Below are positions 1 to 9,365 of a stretch of DNA of 64,000 nucleotides, in pieces; within the stretch, counting starts at the first letter, position 1; every line of letters starts with the position of its first letter. Below the pieces are notes generated by a model. It saw only the letters and a list, made by a program, of their open reading frames with translations, had not been told where the DNA came from and ran no database searches. This DNA comes from JAENVU01 sp031362155 (GTDB taxonomy: Bacteria; Actinomycetota; Acidimicrobiia; IMCC26256; JAENVU01). The position numbers and the translations under genes are program-made. Location: positions 42,464 to 106,463 of the forward strand of contig JANLRZ010000180.1 in assembly GCA_031362155.1 (NCBI GenBank). The letters run 5' to 3'.

Positions 1-258
1 CTCACCGAGCTGCGCGCCGGTGACGAGCATCAGCAATGGCTCGAGCACGGCGTCGCGCTTGCGCAAAGTGCGACACAGCGAGAGCGCACCCTCCGGGTCG
101 GTGTCGGCCGCGATGATCGCACCGGCCCAGCCGTCGGCGGGTTCGTCGGCCGTGGCGATCGCGGCGTTGCCGACCGCCTTCCACGCGTATCCGCCGAGGT
201 CCAGGGTCTGGACCAGGAGCGCCGGTGGCGGGTCGGGATAGATGAGCAGGGGCTCCAT
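1..258 (-). CDS. GlnR-like response regulator, N-terminal part (cut by window edge)
   Basis: The reading frame starts with ATG one base after the glnA stop codon and runs off the left edge, so only the first 86 residues are visible. The pattern of this piece (hydrophobic strand LLIY at the N-terminus, GAIIAADTDP, then SLCRTLRKRD and LLMLVTG) resembles the atypical receiver domain of actinobacterial GlnR, the OmpR-type regulator of nitrogen genes. A DNA-binding winged helix would be expected beyond the edge but is not seen. Its position directly behind a glutamine synthetase, probably on one transcript, supports a nitrogen-control role. It could also be another orphan OmpR-family regulator. 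Confidence 0.6.
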   Translation of the reverse strand, partial: MEPLLIYPDPPPALLVQTLDLGGYAWKAVGNAAIATADEPADGWAGAIIAADTDPEGALSLCRTLRKRDAVLEPLLMLVTGAQLGE

Positions 259-259
259 G

Positions 260-1585
260 TCAGAGCGACCCCAGGTAGCGGTCGAGTTCCCAGGGCGTGA
301 CCTGTTCCTTGTACGAGTTCCACTCGCGTCGCTTGTTGCGGATGAAGTAGTCGAAGACGTGTTCGCCGAGCGCGTCGACGACCAGCTCGGACCGTTCCAT
401 CACATCGAGGGCTTCCGACAGCGACTGCGGCAGCAGGTCGATGCCGGCGTCGGCACGCGCCGCGGCCGACATCTCGAAGATGTTGTTGGTGGCCTCGTCG
501 GGAAGTGCGTAGCCCTCCTCGACGCCCTTCATGCCCGCGGCGAGCATGAGTGCGAAGGCGAGGTACGGGTTGCACGCCGGGTCCGGGGATCGGAACTCGA
601 TGCGCGTGCTCTCGTCCTGACCGCGCTTCTGGGCCGGTATCCGCACAAGCGCCGACTCGTTGTTGTGCGCCCAGGAGATGTAGGTCGGTGCCTCGTACCC
701 AGCGATCAACCGTTTGTACGAGTTCACGGTTTGATTCGTGACCGCGGTGATCTCACGAGCGTGGCGAAGGAGACCGGCCACGAAGTGCTTACCGACCTTC
801 GACAGGCCCTGGGGATCACCGGGGTCGTGAAACGCGTTGACGTCACCTTCGAACAGCGACAGGTGCGCGTGCAATCCGGAGCCGAACGCGCCGGCGATCG
901 GCTTCGGCATGAACGTCGCGTGCACGCCGAGTTCGTTCGCGACACGCTTGACCACGGTACGGAAGGTCATCACGTTGTCGGCCATCGACAACGCGTCGGT
1001 GTAGCGCAGGTCGATCTCGTGCTGGCTCGGTCCGTTCTCGTGGAACGAGTACTCCACCGGGATCCCCATCGCCTCGAGCGTCAGAATCGTGCGCCGCCGC
1101 AGTTCGTTGGACTCGTTGGTGTGGGTGAGGTCGAAGAAGCCCGCGTGGTCGAGCGGCGTGGGCTCGTCGGCCGAACGGAAGTAGAAGTACTCGATCTCGG
1201 GCCCGACGAAGAACGTGTAGCCGTGTTCCCGGGTCCGATCGAGGTTCCGGCGCAAGACGTTGCGCGGGTCGCCGTCGAACGGTTCGCCGGCGAGCGTCCG
1301 GATGTCGCAGAACATGCGCGCCACCGGCGCGTCGTCACCGCGCCAGGGGACGATCTCGAACGTCGATGGGTCCGGCATGGCGAGCATGTCGGATTCCTGC
1401 ACCCGGGAGTAGCCCTCGATGGCCGACCCGTCGAAGGTCATGCCCTCCTCGAGCGCGCTCTCGAGTTCGGCCGGCGTGATCGCGAACCCCTTCAGGGAGC
1501 CGAGGACGTCGGTGAACCAGAGTTGGACGAACCGGACTCCTCGTTCTTCCACCGTGCGCAGCACGTACTCGAGCTGAGGTGACAT
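260..1585 (-). CDS. glnA: Glutamine synthetase, type I (GlnA2-like)
   Basis: This enzyme condenses ammonia and glutamate to glutamine using ATP. The 441-residue protein has the GSI beta-grasp start (FVQLWFTDVLG), the DGSAIEGY loop, the ATP/metal segment around GPEIEYFYF, the HEIDLRYTDALSMADNVMTFR-type core, and FMPKPIAGAFGSGLHAHLS. The C-terminal tail ends in ELDRYLGSL and shows no clear NLYDLP adenylylation loop, so it looks like the GSI-alpha/GlnA2 type rather than the adenylylated main enzyme. The start at 1585 follows a GGAG Shine-Dalgarno; a longer frame up to 1624 has no such support. It is divergent from the type II synthetase and probably co-transcribed with the regulator below it. 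Confidence 0.93.
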   Translation of the reverse strand: MSPQLEYVLRTVEERGVRFVQLWFTDVLGSLKGFAITPAELESALEEGMTFDGSAIEGYSRVQESDMLAMPDPSTFEIVPWRGDDAPVARMFCDIRTLAGEPFDGDPRNVLRRNLDRTREHGYTFFVGPEIEYFYFRSADEPTPLDHAGFFDLTHTNESNELRRRTILTLEAMGIPVEYSFHENGPSQHEIDLRYTDALSMADNVMTFRTVVKRVANELGVHATFMPKPIAGAFGSGLHAHLSLFEGDVNAFHDPGDPQGLSKVGKHFVAGLLRHAREITAVTNQTVNSYKRLIAGYEAPTYISWAHNNESALVRIPAQKRGQDESTRIEFRSPDPACNPYLAFALMLAAGMKGVEEGYALPDEATNNIFEMSAAARADAGIDLLPQSLSEALDVMERSELVVDALGEHVFDYFIRNKRREWNSYKEQVTPWELDRYLGSL

Positions 1586-1812
1586 CGCGACTGCTCCGAT
1601 CAGGGAAAATGCTCGGCTCGGCACAGTGTACGGAGGCTCGCCTAGGCTCCCACCGCCCGGGGAACCGGGGTTACAGAGCGTTCATATTTCGGCAATAGAG
1701 CTGAAACTGCGGACCGAAAAGCTTTTGGTGCCTCCGCTGCACGCTGAGGCGCCAAACCCGGTCCCACCGGACCGCCCGATTTCTTACCCACACGGACAAT
1801 CAGGAGCATCAC
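1586..1812. promoter_or_regulatory. Divergent control region between two glutamine synthetase genes
   Basis: These 227 bases must carry the promoters of both synthetase genes. On the minus strand TACACT (1630-1625) is a possible -10 box for glnA, leaving a leader of roughly 33 bases. A GTTAC (1670-1674) and a GAAAC (1703-1707) resemble half-elements of the GlnR a/b-site consensus. They are not spaced as in a textbook pair, so GlnR binding here is only a suggestion. The type II gene has its own AGGAG ribosome-binding site near 1802-1806. Confidence 0.45.
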
Positions 1813-2811
1813 GTGGCGTACAAGGCCGAGTACATCTGGATCGACGGCACCGAGCCGACGGCGAAGCTGCGGTCCAAGACCAAAGTTCTGGCCGACGGCG
1901 CCGACCTTCCCATCTGGGGGTTCGACGGTTCGAGCACGAACCAGGCACCCGGCGACAAATCGGATTGTGTGCTGCGTCCGGTGTTCACCTGCATGGACCC
2001 GATCCGTGGTGGTTCGAACAAGCTCGTCATGTGTGAAGTGCTCTACATCGACATGACCCCGCACGTGACCAACACGCGGTCGGTGCTTCAGGGGGTCGCC
2101 GACAAGTTCGCCGATCAGGAGAGCCTCTTCGGCATCGAGCAGGAGTACAACTTCTTCCAGGAAGGTCGCCCGCTCGGGTTCCCGCTCGGTGGATTCCCGG
2201 GACCGCAGGGCCCGTATTACTGCGGCGTCGGTGCCGACGACGTTTACGGGCGCGAGATCGTCGAGGCCCACCTCGACGCGTGCCTCGAGGCCGGCCTCAG
2301 CATCTCCGGGATCAACGCCGAGGTGATGCCCGGCCAGTGGGAGTTCCAGGTCGGCCCGCTCGGCCCGCTCGATGTTTCGGACGAGTTGTGGATTGCCCGG
2401 TGGCTGCTGAATCGCATCGCTGAGGACTTCGGCGTCGTGGTGACAATCGACGCCAAGCCGATGGCCGGAGACTGGAATGGCGCCGGCGCGCACACCAACT
2501 TCTCGACCAAAGCGATGCGGGAGAACTACGACGCGATCATCACGGCGTGTGAAGCGTTGGGCAAGCGGGTCGACGAGCACATCGCCGGCTACGGCCCGGG
2601 CATCGAGCAGCGCCTCACCGGCCAGCACGAGACTGCTCACTACACCGAGTTCAGCTACGGCGTCTCGGACCGCGGTGCATCGATCCGGATTCCGTGGCAG
2701 GTCGAGGTCGACCAGAAGGGCTACATCGAGGACCGGCGGCCGAACGCCAACATGGACCCGTACGTGGTGACCCGGCTCATCGTCGACACCTGCTGCTCCG
2801 CCTTGGCGTAG
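1813..2811 (+). CDS. glnII: Glutamine synthetase, type II (eukaryote-like)
   Basis: This is a second glutamine synthetase, of the shorter GSII class found in eukaryotes and in some actinobacteria and rhizobia. The 332-residue protein opens with AEYIWIDGTEPTAKLRSKT, has GFDGSSTNQA, the catalytic FGIEQEYNFF, the GINAEVMPGQWEFQVG metal-binding stretch, and NFSTKAMRENYD. It ends with NMDPYVVTRLIVDTCC. The GTG start at 1813 sits eight bases after AGGAG. Holding both GSI and GSII in one divergent locus would let the cell use different enzymes under different nitrogen supply. A strong hairpin follows the gene. Confidence 0.92.
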   Translation: MAYKAEYIWIDGTEPTAKLRSKTKVLADGADLPIWGFDGSSTNQAPGDKSDCVLRPVFTCMDPIRGGSNKLVMCEVLYIDMTPHVTNTRSVLQGVADKFADQESLFGIEQEYNFFQEGRPLGFPLGGFPGPQGPYYCGVGADDVYGREIVEAHLDACLEAGLSISGINAEVMPGQWEFQVGPLGPLDVSDELWIARWLLNRIAEDFGVVVTIDAKPMAGDWNGAGAHTNFSTKAMRENYDAIITACEALGKRVDEHIAGYGPGIEQRLTGQHETAHYTEFSYGVSDRGASIRIPWQVEVDQKGYIEDRRPNANMDPYVVTRLIVDTCCSALA

Positions 2812-2834
2812 TCACGCCCCGCACGTTCTGGCGT

Positions 2835-2874
2835 ACGAGGCCCGGACCCACCGATCAGTGGGTCCGGGCCTCGT
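2835..2874 (+). terminator. Terminator hairpin after glnII
   Basis: A perfect 16-bp inverted repeat (2835-2850 with 2859-2874) encloses an eight-base loop, ending 63 bases after the glnII stop codon. The stem is very GC-rich and is not followed by a T-run, as is common in high-GC actinobacteria. It should separate glnII from the next gene. Confidence 0.75.
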
Positions 2875-2982
2875 CGCGTCCCGGGGCGATTCGACTCAAG
2901 TGCCATTCCTGGTAGGTCGAAGGACAGGGTTGGCGCCGCGACGCTGTTTGTGCGACGCGCCGCCGGGATGGTGGGGGACCCA

Positions 2983-5274
2983 ATGCCCGACAATTCGACG
3001 GACACACCAGCGAACACGACCTCACCGTCGTCTCGTGCCGTCGTGCCGCCGCCCGCCGAGTCCCGCTGGCGCCTGAACCCGTATCTGCTGGGTTACGCGA
3101 TGGGCCCGGCCGCGTTCGCGATCATCCTGGTGTTGCAACGATTCGGGTGGGTCGCCAACGAGTCGCTCGCGGTCTGGATCGGGATCTTCCTCGCGATCCC
3201 GATCACGAGCTATCTCGCCGACACGTTGTACCGCCGGTATCCCACGACCGCGTTTCTGAACGTCCGGGTGGCGGTCCATAGCGCGGCCGTGGTCGCGGTC
3301 ATCAACGTTGCGGGGTGGGGGCCGGTGCTCAGCGGCGCGTTCGTGTTCGTCGCGCTCGAGAACCTCGCGCACGACGGTTCGCGCACATGGCGGATCACGA
3401 TGCTGTGGAGCATGGCGGGTATCGCGGTCGGGATGCTGGGGATCCGGATTGGTGTCTTTCCGTCGTTCCTCTCGTTCTCGCAGGCCGAGGCCCTGAGTGT
3501 GATGGGCGCATTCGTGCTCGCGTTCGTGATTCGCATGGCCGGCGCTGCCTGGGAGCAGAAGGAAGACGCCGAAGCGCTGATGCGAGCCAGCGAGGATCGG
3601 TTCCGGTCGCTGGTGCAGCACTCTTCCGACACGATCATGGTGATGAGCGGGACCGGAACCGTCACCTACGCGTCGCCGTCTACGACAGGGTTCTTCGGTG
3701 TCACGCCCGACGACATGATCGGCCGGGATGCGGTGAGTCTGGCTCATCCCGACGATCAAGAACGCGTGTGGGCCGAGCTGGCGGCGCGACTCCTCGATGA
3801 TGTCGTGACCGACGCGCTCGAGGTGCGTATGGCCCACGCCGACGGTTCCTGGCGTTATGCCGAGGTCATCGTGAGCGACCTGCGCAGCCAGCCGTCGGTC
3901 GACGGATTCGTCGCGAATCTTCGTGACATCACCGATCGGAAGGAAGCCGAAGCATTGCTGGCGCATCAGGCGCTGCACGATCCGTTGACCTCACTCGCGA
4001 ACCGGACGTTGATCCATGACCGGACCGAGCAGATGTTGGTGCGGAGTCGCCGCAGCCACGAACCGATCGCCGCGCTGTTCATCGATCTCGACAACTTCAA
4101 GGAAGTCAACGACACGCTCGGCCACGAGACCGGTGACCGCTTGTTGCAAGCAGTCGCCGATCGGTTCCGGGCGACCGTGCGAGACAGTGACACCGTGGGC
4201 CGACTCGGCGGCGACGAGTTCGTCGTCTTGGCCGAGGGTCAGTCGATCGCGGCCGGACCGGAGATCCTGGCCGAGCGCCTCCTCGAGGTGTTGCGGGCGC
4301 CCTTCGATCTCGGCGAACGGGTGGGCGCGCCACTGAAGGTGACCGCCAGCATCGGGATCGCGAGCGGGCAACGCGACTCCGCCGACGACCTGCTCCGCGA
4401 CGCCGACATCGCGCTCTACCGAGCCAAGGCGTTGGGCAAGGACGGCGCCGCATCGTTCGAACCGGAGATGCAGTCGGCGGTGCTCGACCGGCTCGGGCTG
4501 AAGATGGACCTCATGTCCGCGCTCTCGAATCGAGAGTTCCACGTGGTGTATCAGCCGCTCTTCGATCTCGCGACGATGAAGATCTACGGCGTCGAAGCGT
4601 TGCTGCGCTGGACTCACCCGGTGCGCGGCCTCGTCGGACCGACCGAGTTCATTCCGATGCTCGAGGAAACCGGTCAGATCGTCGAGGTCGGTGGTTGGGT
4701 CCTGCGTGATGCATGCCGGCAGGCGGCGGCGTGGCATCGGGATGGTCATCCGCTGGCCTTGTCGGTCAACGTCTCGATGCGCCAGCTCGAGAATGACCAG
4801 CTTCTCCTCGACGTGCGCGACGCGCTCGAGACGAGCGGGCTGGATCCCACCGCGTTGCTCCTCGAGATCACCGAGACCGCACTGATGAGCGATGCCGACG
4901 CGACCGTCGCCCGGCTCGGGGCCTTGAAAGCCCTGGGCGTCTCGATCGCGATCGACGATTTCGGCACCGGGTACGCGTCGCTCGGCTATCTACGCCAGTT
5001 CCCGGTGGATGCACTCAAGATCGATCGGTCTTTCATCGCCGCGATGAGCGACGCGCCGGAGTCGGGCGTGCTGATCCAGGCGATGGTCGCGCTGGCGCAC
5101 GCGCTCGGCCTGGGCACCATCGCCGAGGGCATCGAAGACGCGCCCCAACTCGAGACGCTTCGCGCGCAAGGGTGCCAACGTGGTCAGGGCTATCTCGTGT
5201 CGCGACCGGTCGCGCCCGAAGCAATCGTGGGGTTGCTCGATGAGGCCCGCCAGTCGGCACCGTCGGCCGCCTGA
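2983..5274 (+). CDS. Membrane PAS-GGDEF-EAL cyclic-di-GMP enzyme
   Basis: This 763-residue protein makes or degrades cyclic di-GMP. Residues 30-195 form about six membrane helices resembling a small sensory membrane domain. A PAS domain follows (about 200-325, starting FRSLVQHSSDTI). Next comes a diguanylate cyclase domain with intact GGDEF at 409-413, and then a phosphodiesterase domain with E538 in EALLRW and D658-D659 in DDFGTGYASL. Both active sites look complete, so either activity is possible. The start at 2983 is chosen because GGGGGA lies six bases upstream; an in-frame GTG at 2950 has no ribosome-binding site. It is monocistronic between two unrelated genes. Confidence 0.9.
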   Translation: MPDNSTDTPANTTSPSSRAVVPPPAESRWRLNPYLLGYAMGPAAFAIILVLQRFGWVANESLAVWIGIFLAIPITSYLADTLYRRYPTTAFLNVRVAVHSAAVVAVINVAGWGPVLSGAFVFVALENLAHDGSRTWRITMLWSMAGIAVGMLGIRIGVFPSFLSFSQAEALSVMGAFVLAFVIRMAGAAWEQKEDAEALMRASEDRFRSLVQHSSDTIMVMSGTGTVTYASPSTTGFFGVTPDDMIGRDAVSLAHPDDQERVWAELAARLLDDVVTDALEVRMAHADGSWRYAEVIVSDLRSQPSVDGFVANLRDITDRKEAEALLAHQALHDPLTSLANRTLIHDRTEQMLVRSRRSHEPIAALFIDLDNFKEVNDTLGHETGDRLLQAVADRFRATVRDSDTVGRLGGDEFVVLAEGQSIAAGPEILAERLLEVLRAPFDLGERVGAPLKVTASIGIASGQRDSADDLLRDADIALYRAKALGKDGAASFEPEMQSAVLDRLGLKMDLMSALSNREFHVVYQPLFDLATMKIYGVEALLRWTHPVRGLVGPTEFIPMLEETGQIVEVGGWVLRDACRQAAAWHRDGHPLALSVNVSMRQLENDQLLLDVRDALETSGLDPTALLLEITETALMSDADATVARLGALKALGVSIAIDDFGTGYASLGYLRQFPVDALKIDRSFIAAMSDAPESGVLIQAMVALAHALGLGTIAEGIEDAPQLETLRAQGCQRGQGYLVSRPVAPEAIVGLLDEARQSAPSAA

Positions 5275-5356
5275 CCGCCGTTTCGCGACCCGACCGCTAC
5301 CGCCCGATTGGTCGGATAACGGACAGAGAGTACGCTCGGCCCCTCGAAGTCTGAGA

Positions 5357-5384
5357 GATTCGGTCACCTGGGGGGCCATTCATG
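5357..5384 (+). promoter_or_regulatory. Translation leader shared with the gene at 50579
   Basis: The bases just upstream of and including the acylase start codon read GATTCGGTCAC, then a G-run, then GGCCATTCATG. The leader at 50556-50581 is nearly the same, with one substitution and a two-base difference in the middle. The G-run acts as the Shine-Dalgarno. The extra identity upstream of it is more than a ribosome-binding site needs and could be a shared regulatory element. Confidence 0.4.
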
Positions 5385-7979
5385 AAACGAGTGTCGCGTC
5401 ACGGCATGTTCATCGTCGTGCTCATCGCGGTCGGGCTCGTTGCGGCCGCCTGTAAGCCCGTGGCCATCCGCCCGTGGGCGGCCGGCACCGATCGGGCGCG
5501 ATACATCCTCCCGCCGGGCAACTATGGCGGGCTCCCGACGAACGCCAACTCGCTCGATCAGCTTCCGTTGTACGACGGCCTGACACCGCTGCGCGGCAAC
5601 GTCACCGATGACGACATCGACCGCTACTTCCTGCCCGAGGACTTCCAGCCCATTGGGGCGACGCGTGAAGAGCCCACGGGCCGGCCCGGCACGACCGTTG
5701 CCTACGACGCCTACGGCGTCGCGCACGTCACCGGCCGGACGCGAGCTGATCTCGCCTTCGGTGCCGGTTGGGTGACCGCGCGCGACCGGACCCTGCTGCT
5801 CCAGCTCGGTCGCGGACCGGCTCGCGCCGCAGTTGCGGATATTCCGGGTATCAACGCGTTCGCGTTGGTCACGAGTGGGCAGTCCTTCGTTCCCAGCGCC
5901 GCGACGGAACAACTCGTCACCGATCAAATCCAGCTGATCATCGACACCTACGGAGACAAGGGGCGCGAGCTGATCGCCGATCTCCAGGCCGAGGCCGACG
6001 GCATGACCGCGTACTTCCAGGCGAGTGGGAACAACCAACCGCCGGCGACGGTCAACGACGTGATCGCGACCACGGCATTCATCGGTTCGATCTTCGGTGC
6101 CGGCGGCGGCGCCGAGGCATCGAACGCCGACTATCTGTCGACGCTCCAGAACAAACTCGGTGCCGATGTCGGTCGCAAGGCTTGGGAAGACTCGATGTTG
6201 TTCGACGACCCCGAGGCACCGACCACCATCACCGATCGGTTCGACTATCCGATCCTGACCGGTGGCGCGGTGACGGGTGCGGTCACCATCGACCAGGGCT
6301 CCATCGTGTCGCTCGATCCGCGCTCGCCGGAGAGCCTCGCCGCGCCTGCCGCACCCGGACTGGCGGTCGCCGGCGCCGGATCGCTGGTTTCCCAGGGCAG
6401 CCTGCGGACGTCCGAACCGCCATCGGCCAGCGACCTGCCGACGTTCCCCGCCGCGGGGCCGGTCCCGTCGAAGCAGGCGTCGAACTTCCTCGTCGTCGAC
6501 CCGAGCCGATCGCGGACGCGGAACTCACTCGCGGTCATGGGTCCGCAACTCGGCTACTACTACCCGGAGATCGTGCAGCAGATCCACCTGACCGGTCCTG
6601 GCATCGAAGCGCAGGGGGTTGCCGTTCCGGGCATGGCGATGTACCTGCTCATCGGCCGGACGCAGAACTACGCGTGGAGTCTCACGTCGGCCAACCACGA
6701 CGTGCGCGACGTGTTCGCCGAGCAGCTGTGCAACCCGGACGGCACGGCGCCCACCCGCACCTCGGATCACTATCTGTTCAATGGCGGGTGCCGGGCGTTC
6801 GAGACGTTCGACGCCGGCACCCTCAACGGCGTTCCGATCCGCTACCCGGTGTCGGTGCACGGTCCGATGATCGGCACCGCGACCTCCCACGGCGCGCCGA
6901 TTGCGCTCACCCGGAAGCGTTCGACCTTCGGCCGCGACGGTTTGAACCTCGGCGCGTTGAAGGACATGACCGAAGGCAAGGCTTCGACGCCGGAGAAGTT
7001 CTGGTCGGTCGCGAACCAGTTCGGGTTCACGTTCAACTGGGCCTACGTCTCACGGGAGGCGACTGCCTTCTTCACGTCCGGCCTCCTGCCGAAGCGGGCC
7101 GCCGGTCTCGATCGGCGGCTGCCGACCTCGGGTTCCGGGCAGTACGAATGGCAGGGGTACCTGAGCGAACGGGAGCACCCTCACTCCGTGAGCGGTCCGG
7201 GCGGGCTGTTGCTGAACTGGAACAACCAGTCCGCGCCCGGCTTCATGCACGGTGACGACAACCCCTACGGATCGGTGCACCGCGTCGAAGTCTTCGATCA
7301 GTTCCCGCGCAAAGTCACGCTCGCGAACAACGTGAGTGTGATGAACCGCGCGGCAACCGAGGACGTCCGTTCGCCGGTGTGGCCGGTCATCTCGCGGGTG
7401 CTCCACGGTGGCCCGGCACCGAGCCCGCTCGCGGCGCAGATGGTGTCGCTCCTCGACGACTGGGCGCAACGCGATGCGCCGGTGCTCGATGCCGACAACA
7501 GCGGCCTGTACGACGAGGCCGGACCGACACTGATGGACGCCGTGTGGACTCCGATCGCCCGCGCGGTGGTGCAACCGGTGTTCGGCGCCGCCACCGACGA
7601 CTTGAACCGAGCGCGGAGTCTCGGCGGGCTGTCGGGTGAGTCGATTGTCGACAAGGACCTCCGCACGGTGCTCGGCGACACCGTCGCGGGCCCGTTCCAG
7701 CTCCGCTACTGCGGCAACGGGTCACTCGACGCGTGCCGCGCGTCCCTGTGGGCCGCGGTCGAACAGGCTGGCGCAGCGCTGGTGGCGAGCCAAGGTCCCG
7801 ATGCCGCCGCCTGGCGCAGCAGTGCTCGCCGGCTGACGTTCACCCCGGGTCTGATTCCCGACACGTTCCGGGCGACGAACCGGCCCACCTTTCAGCAGGT
7901 CATCGAGTTCCTCGGTCGCCGTGGGGGCTGTGGCGGCCACCACGGCGAATCGTCGGACCGCGGTGGTCGCCAGTGTTGA
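5382..7979 (+). CDS. Penicillin-acylase-family lipoprotein (Ntn hydrolase)
   Basis: The 865-residue protein belongs to the penicillin/acyl-homoserine-lactone acylase family, which cleaves amide-linked acyl groups after self-processing into two chains. Residues 1-24 form a lipoprotein signal peptide (LVAAAC, Cys24). The alpha part has the family hallmark DAYGVAHVTGRTRADLAFG and VTARDRTLLLQLGRG. After a Pro/Ala-rich spacer, Ser367-Asn368 in KQASNFLVV fits the position of the N-terminal catalytic Ser of the beta chain. The C-terminus is rich in Gly, His and Cys. The substrate is unknown; acylases of this type act on beta-lactams, acyl-homoserine lactones or lipopeptides. It ends exactly where the convergent hydrolase gene ends. 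Confidence 0.85.
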   Translation: MKRVSRHGMFIVVLIAVGLVAAACKPVAIRPWAAGTDRARYILPPGNYGGLPTNANSLDQLPLYDGLTPLRGNVTDDDIDRYFLPEDFQPIGATREEPTGRPGTTVAYDAYGVAHVTGRTRADLAFGAGWVTARDRTLLLQLGRGPARAAVADIPGINAFALVTSGQSFVPSAATEQLVTDQIQLIIDTYGDKGRELIADLQAEADGMTAYFQASGNNQPPATVNDVIATTAFIGSIFGAGGGAEASNADYLSTLQNKLGADVGRKAWEDSMLFDDPEAPTTITDRFDYPILTGGAVTGAVTIDQGSIVSLDPRSPESLAAPAAPGLAVAGAGSLVSQGSLRTSEPPSASDLPTFPAAGPVPSKQASNFLVVDPSRSRTRNSLAVMGPQLGYYYPEIVQQIHLTGPGIEAQGVAVPGMAMYLLIGRTQNYAWSLTSANHDVRDVFAEQLCNPDGTAPTRTSDHYLFNGGCRAFETFDAGTLNGVPIRYPVSVHGPMIGTATSHGAPIALTRKRSTFGRDGLNLGALKDMTEGKASTPEKFWSVANQFGFTFNWAYVSREATAFFTSGLLPKRAAGLDRRLPTSGSGQYEWQGYLSEREHPHSVSGPGGLLLNWNNQSAPGFMHGDDNPYGSVHRVEVFDQFPRKVTLANNVSVMNRAATEDVRSPVWPVISRVLHGGPAPSPLAAQMVSLLDDWAQRDAPVLDADNSGLYDEAGPTLMDAVWTPIARAVVQPVFGAATDDLNRARSLGGLSGESIVDKDLRTVLGDTVAGPFQLRYCGNGSLDACRASLWAAVEQAGAALVASQGPDAAAWRSSARRLTFTPGLIPDTFRATNRPTFQQVIEFLGRRGGCGGHHGESSDRGGRQC

Positions 7980-9170
7980 TCAACCGACGCCGTTGCGCAT
8001 GACATCCTGGAATGCGGCGTAGGCCGGCTTCGCGGCGCGGTCACGATGTTGGAGACCGAGGTTCTCCCACTTGGCGCCCGGGTTGGTCCCCGAGTTGCGC
8101 AGCTGCATCCAGACCATCGGCCCGGTGATTGACCGGAAGGTCGTGTTCCAGCCGAGGTAGTAGTCGCGTACCCATTGCGCCTGCTGGGCCTCAGTCAACG
8201 TGCCTCCCGCGGTGCCGGTCGCGGCACCCATCTCGGTGCCCCAGACCTTCTTGTTCCCGTCGCCGTTGGCTGCCATCACATCGTGCAGCGTCTGGGTCTG
8301 GGTGAATGCATTCCAGGAGTGGGCGTCGAGTGGGTTCACCGGGAACGAGTACGGGTGATGGCCGACGGCGTCGAACTGTCCGCCTCCGCCGCGGGCGTAG
8401 ATCCCGCGAAGCCACGTCTCGGGTTGGTAGTCGGTGCCGTCGGCCGCGTCCGGTGCCGGCGCGGTCCCGCCGGTGATGACGACTGCGTTCGGATCCGACA
8501 ACTTCACGTTGCGGTACGCCGAAGTGAGGAGCGCGGTGTAGTCGTCCAGGTTCGGTTTCGGCTGGGCGAACTCCTGGTGGTTCGGCTCGTTCCAGATTTG
8601 CCAGTGCGTGATCGAACCGCGTAGCCACGGATTGGTCGATTGCGTGCCGTACCGGGCGGCCGCGGCGGCCATGAACCGGCCGAAGTCGGCCGCGTTCGCG
8701 GGGAGACAGTGCGAGTTGCCGGCTGGGCAATTCGCGCGCCGAGCCCACGGCGGGCTGTAGGCCGCGACCCCGATGATCGACAAGCCGTGGGCGCGGGCGT
8801 TGTTGACGGCGCGATCCATCGCGCGATCCCAGCGGTAGCTCGACGGCCCGTCACCCTGAATGCTGTTCCAGTCGACGTCCAAGGTCACCCACGTCGCACC
8901 GGACGCCTTGATGGCCTGAAAGTCGGCAGTTTGGTCGGCGTCGGACTCCCAGAGGATGTCGACACCCGGAGCGAGCCCGGCTCGTCCGGCGACCTCGGCA
9001 CCGCTGATGTGGTTCCCACTCGTGGTCTCGTTCGTGAGCGGTCCTCGACACCCGGTGGCGACGACCAAGACGCCCAGTGCCATGACCATGGCCATGGCCC
9101 GGTGGCGGGCGGGTCGTGAACGGTCGGTGCGATGGGCAACGCGAGGTACGGACAGCGGGGTTCGGTTCAT
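7980..9170 (-). CDS. Clan GH-A glycoside hydrolase lipoprotein
   Basis: The 396-residue secreted lipoprotein (signal peptide with LVVATGC, Cys41) has a TIM-barrel glycosidase signature. The predicted acid/base is Glu195 in IWNEPN, and the nucleophile is probably Glu313 in WGTEMG. The framework ATWVTLDVDWNSIQ and the HHPYSFP segment fit the GH5/GH39-like group that includes exopolysaccharide-degrading enzymes. The substrate cannot be told from sequence. The ATG at 9170 follows GGAG; an upstream in-frame start at 9314 would bury the signal peptide. It may act with the neighbouring acylase outside the cell. Confidence 0.82.
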   Translation of the reverse strand: MNRTPLSVPRVAHRTDRSRPARHRAMAMVMALGVLVVATGCRGPLTNETTSGNHISGAEVAGRAGLAPGVDILWESDADQTADFQAIKASGATWVTLDVDWNSIQGDGPSSYRWDRAMDRAVNNARAHGLSIIGVAAYSPPWARRANCPAGNSHCLPANAADFGRFMAAAAARYGTQSTNPWLRGSITHWQIWNEPNHQEFAQPKPNLDDYTALLTSAYRNVKLSDPNAVVITGGTAPAPDAADGTDYQPETWLRGIYARGGGGQFDAVGHHPYSFPVNPLDAHSWNAFTQTQTLHDVMAANGDGNKKVWGTEMGAATGTAGGTLTEAQQAQWVRDYYLGWNTTFRSITGPMVWMQLRNSGTNPGAKWENLGLQHRDRAAKPAYAAFQDVMRNGVG

Positions 9171-9365
9171 CACGGACTCCTGGGCGACGGCATTCCGGAC
9201 GAACCAAGCCCCACCGAACGCGCGTGGCGCGCTCGGTGCTCCGTCCTGCAATTGGTATCGGCAGGTCGCGCCGTGGATCTGGAAAATTGGCCCCTGACCA
9301 GGGGCGGAACCCAATCAGGCGATGCAGAATCGTCACCCGCGAGGTGGTGCGGTCAAGATTGGGAC

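Noticed and set aside
242..1582. Long open frame on the plus strand opposite glnA (446 codons)
   Set aside because: It is the antisense shadow of a clear glutamine synthetase and its translation is Arg/Val-rich with no family pattern; high GC makes such frames common.
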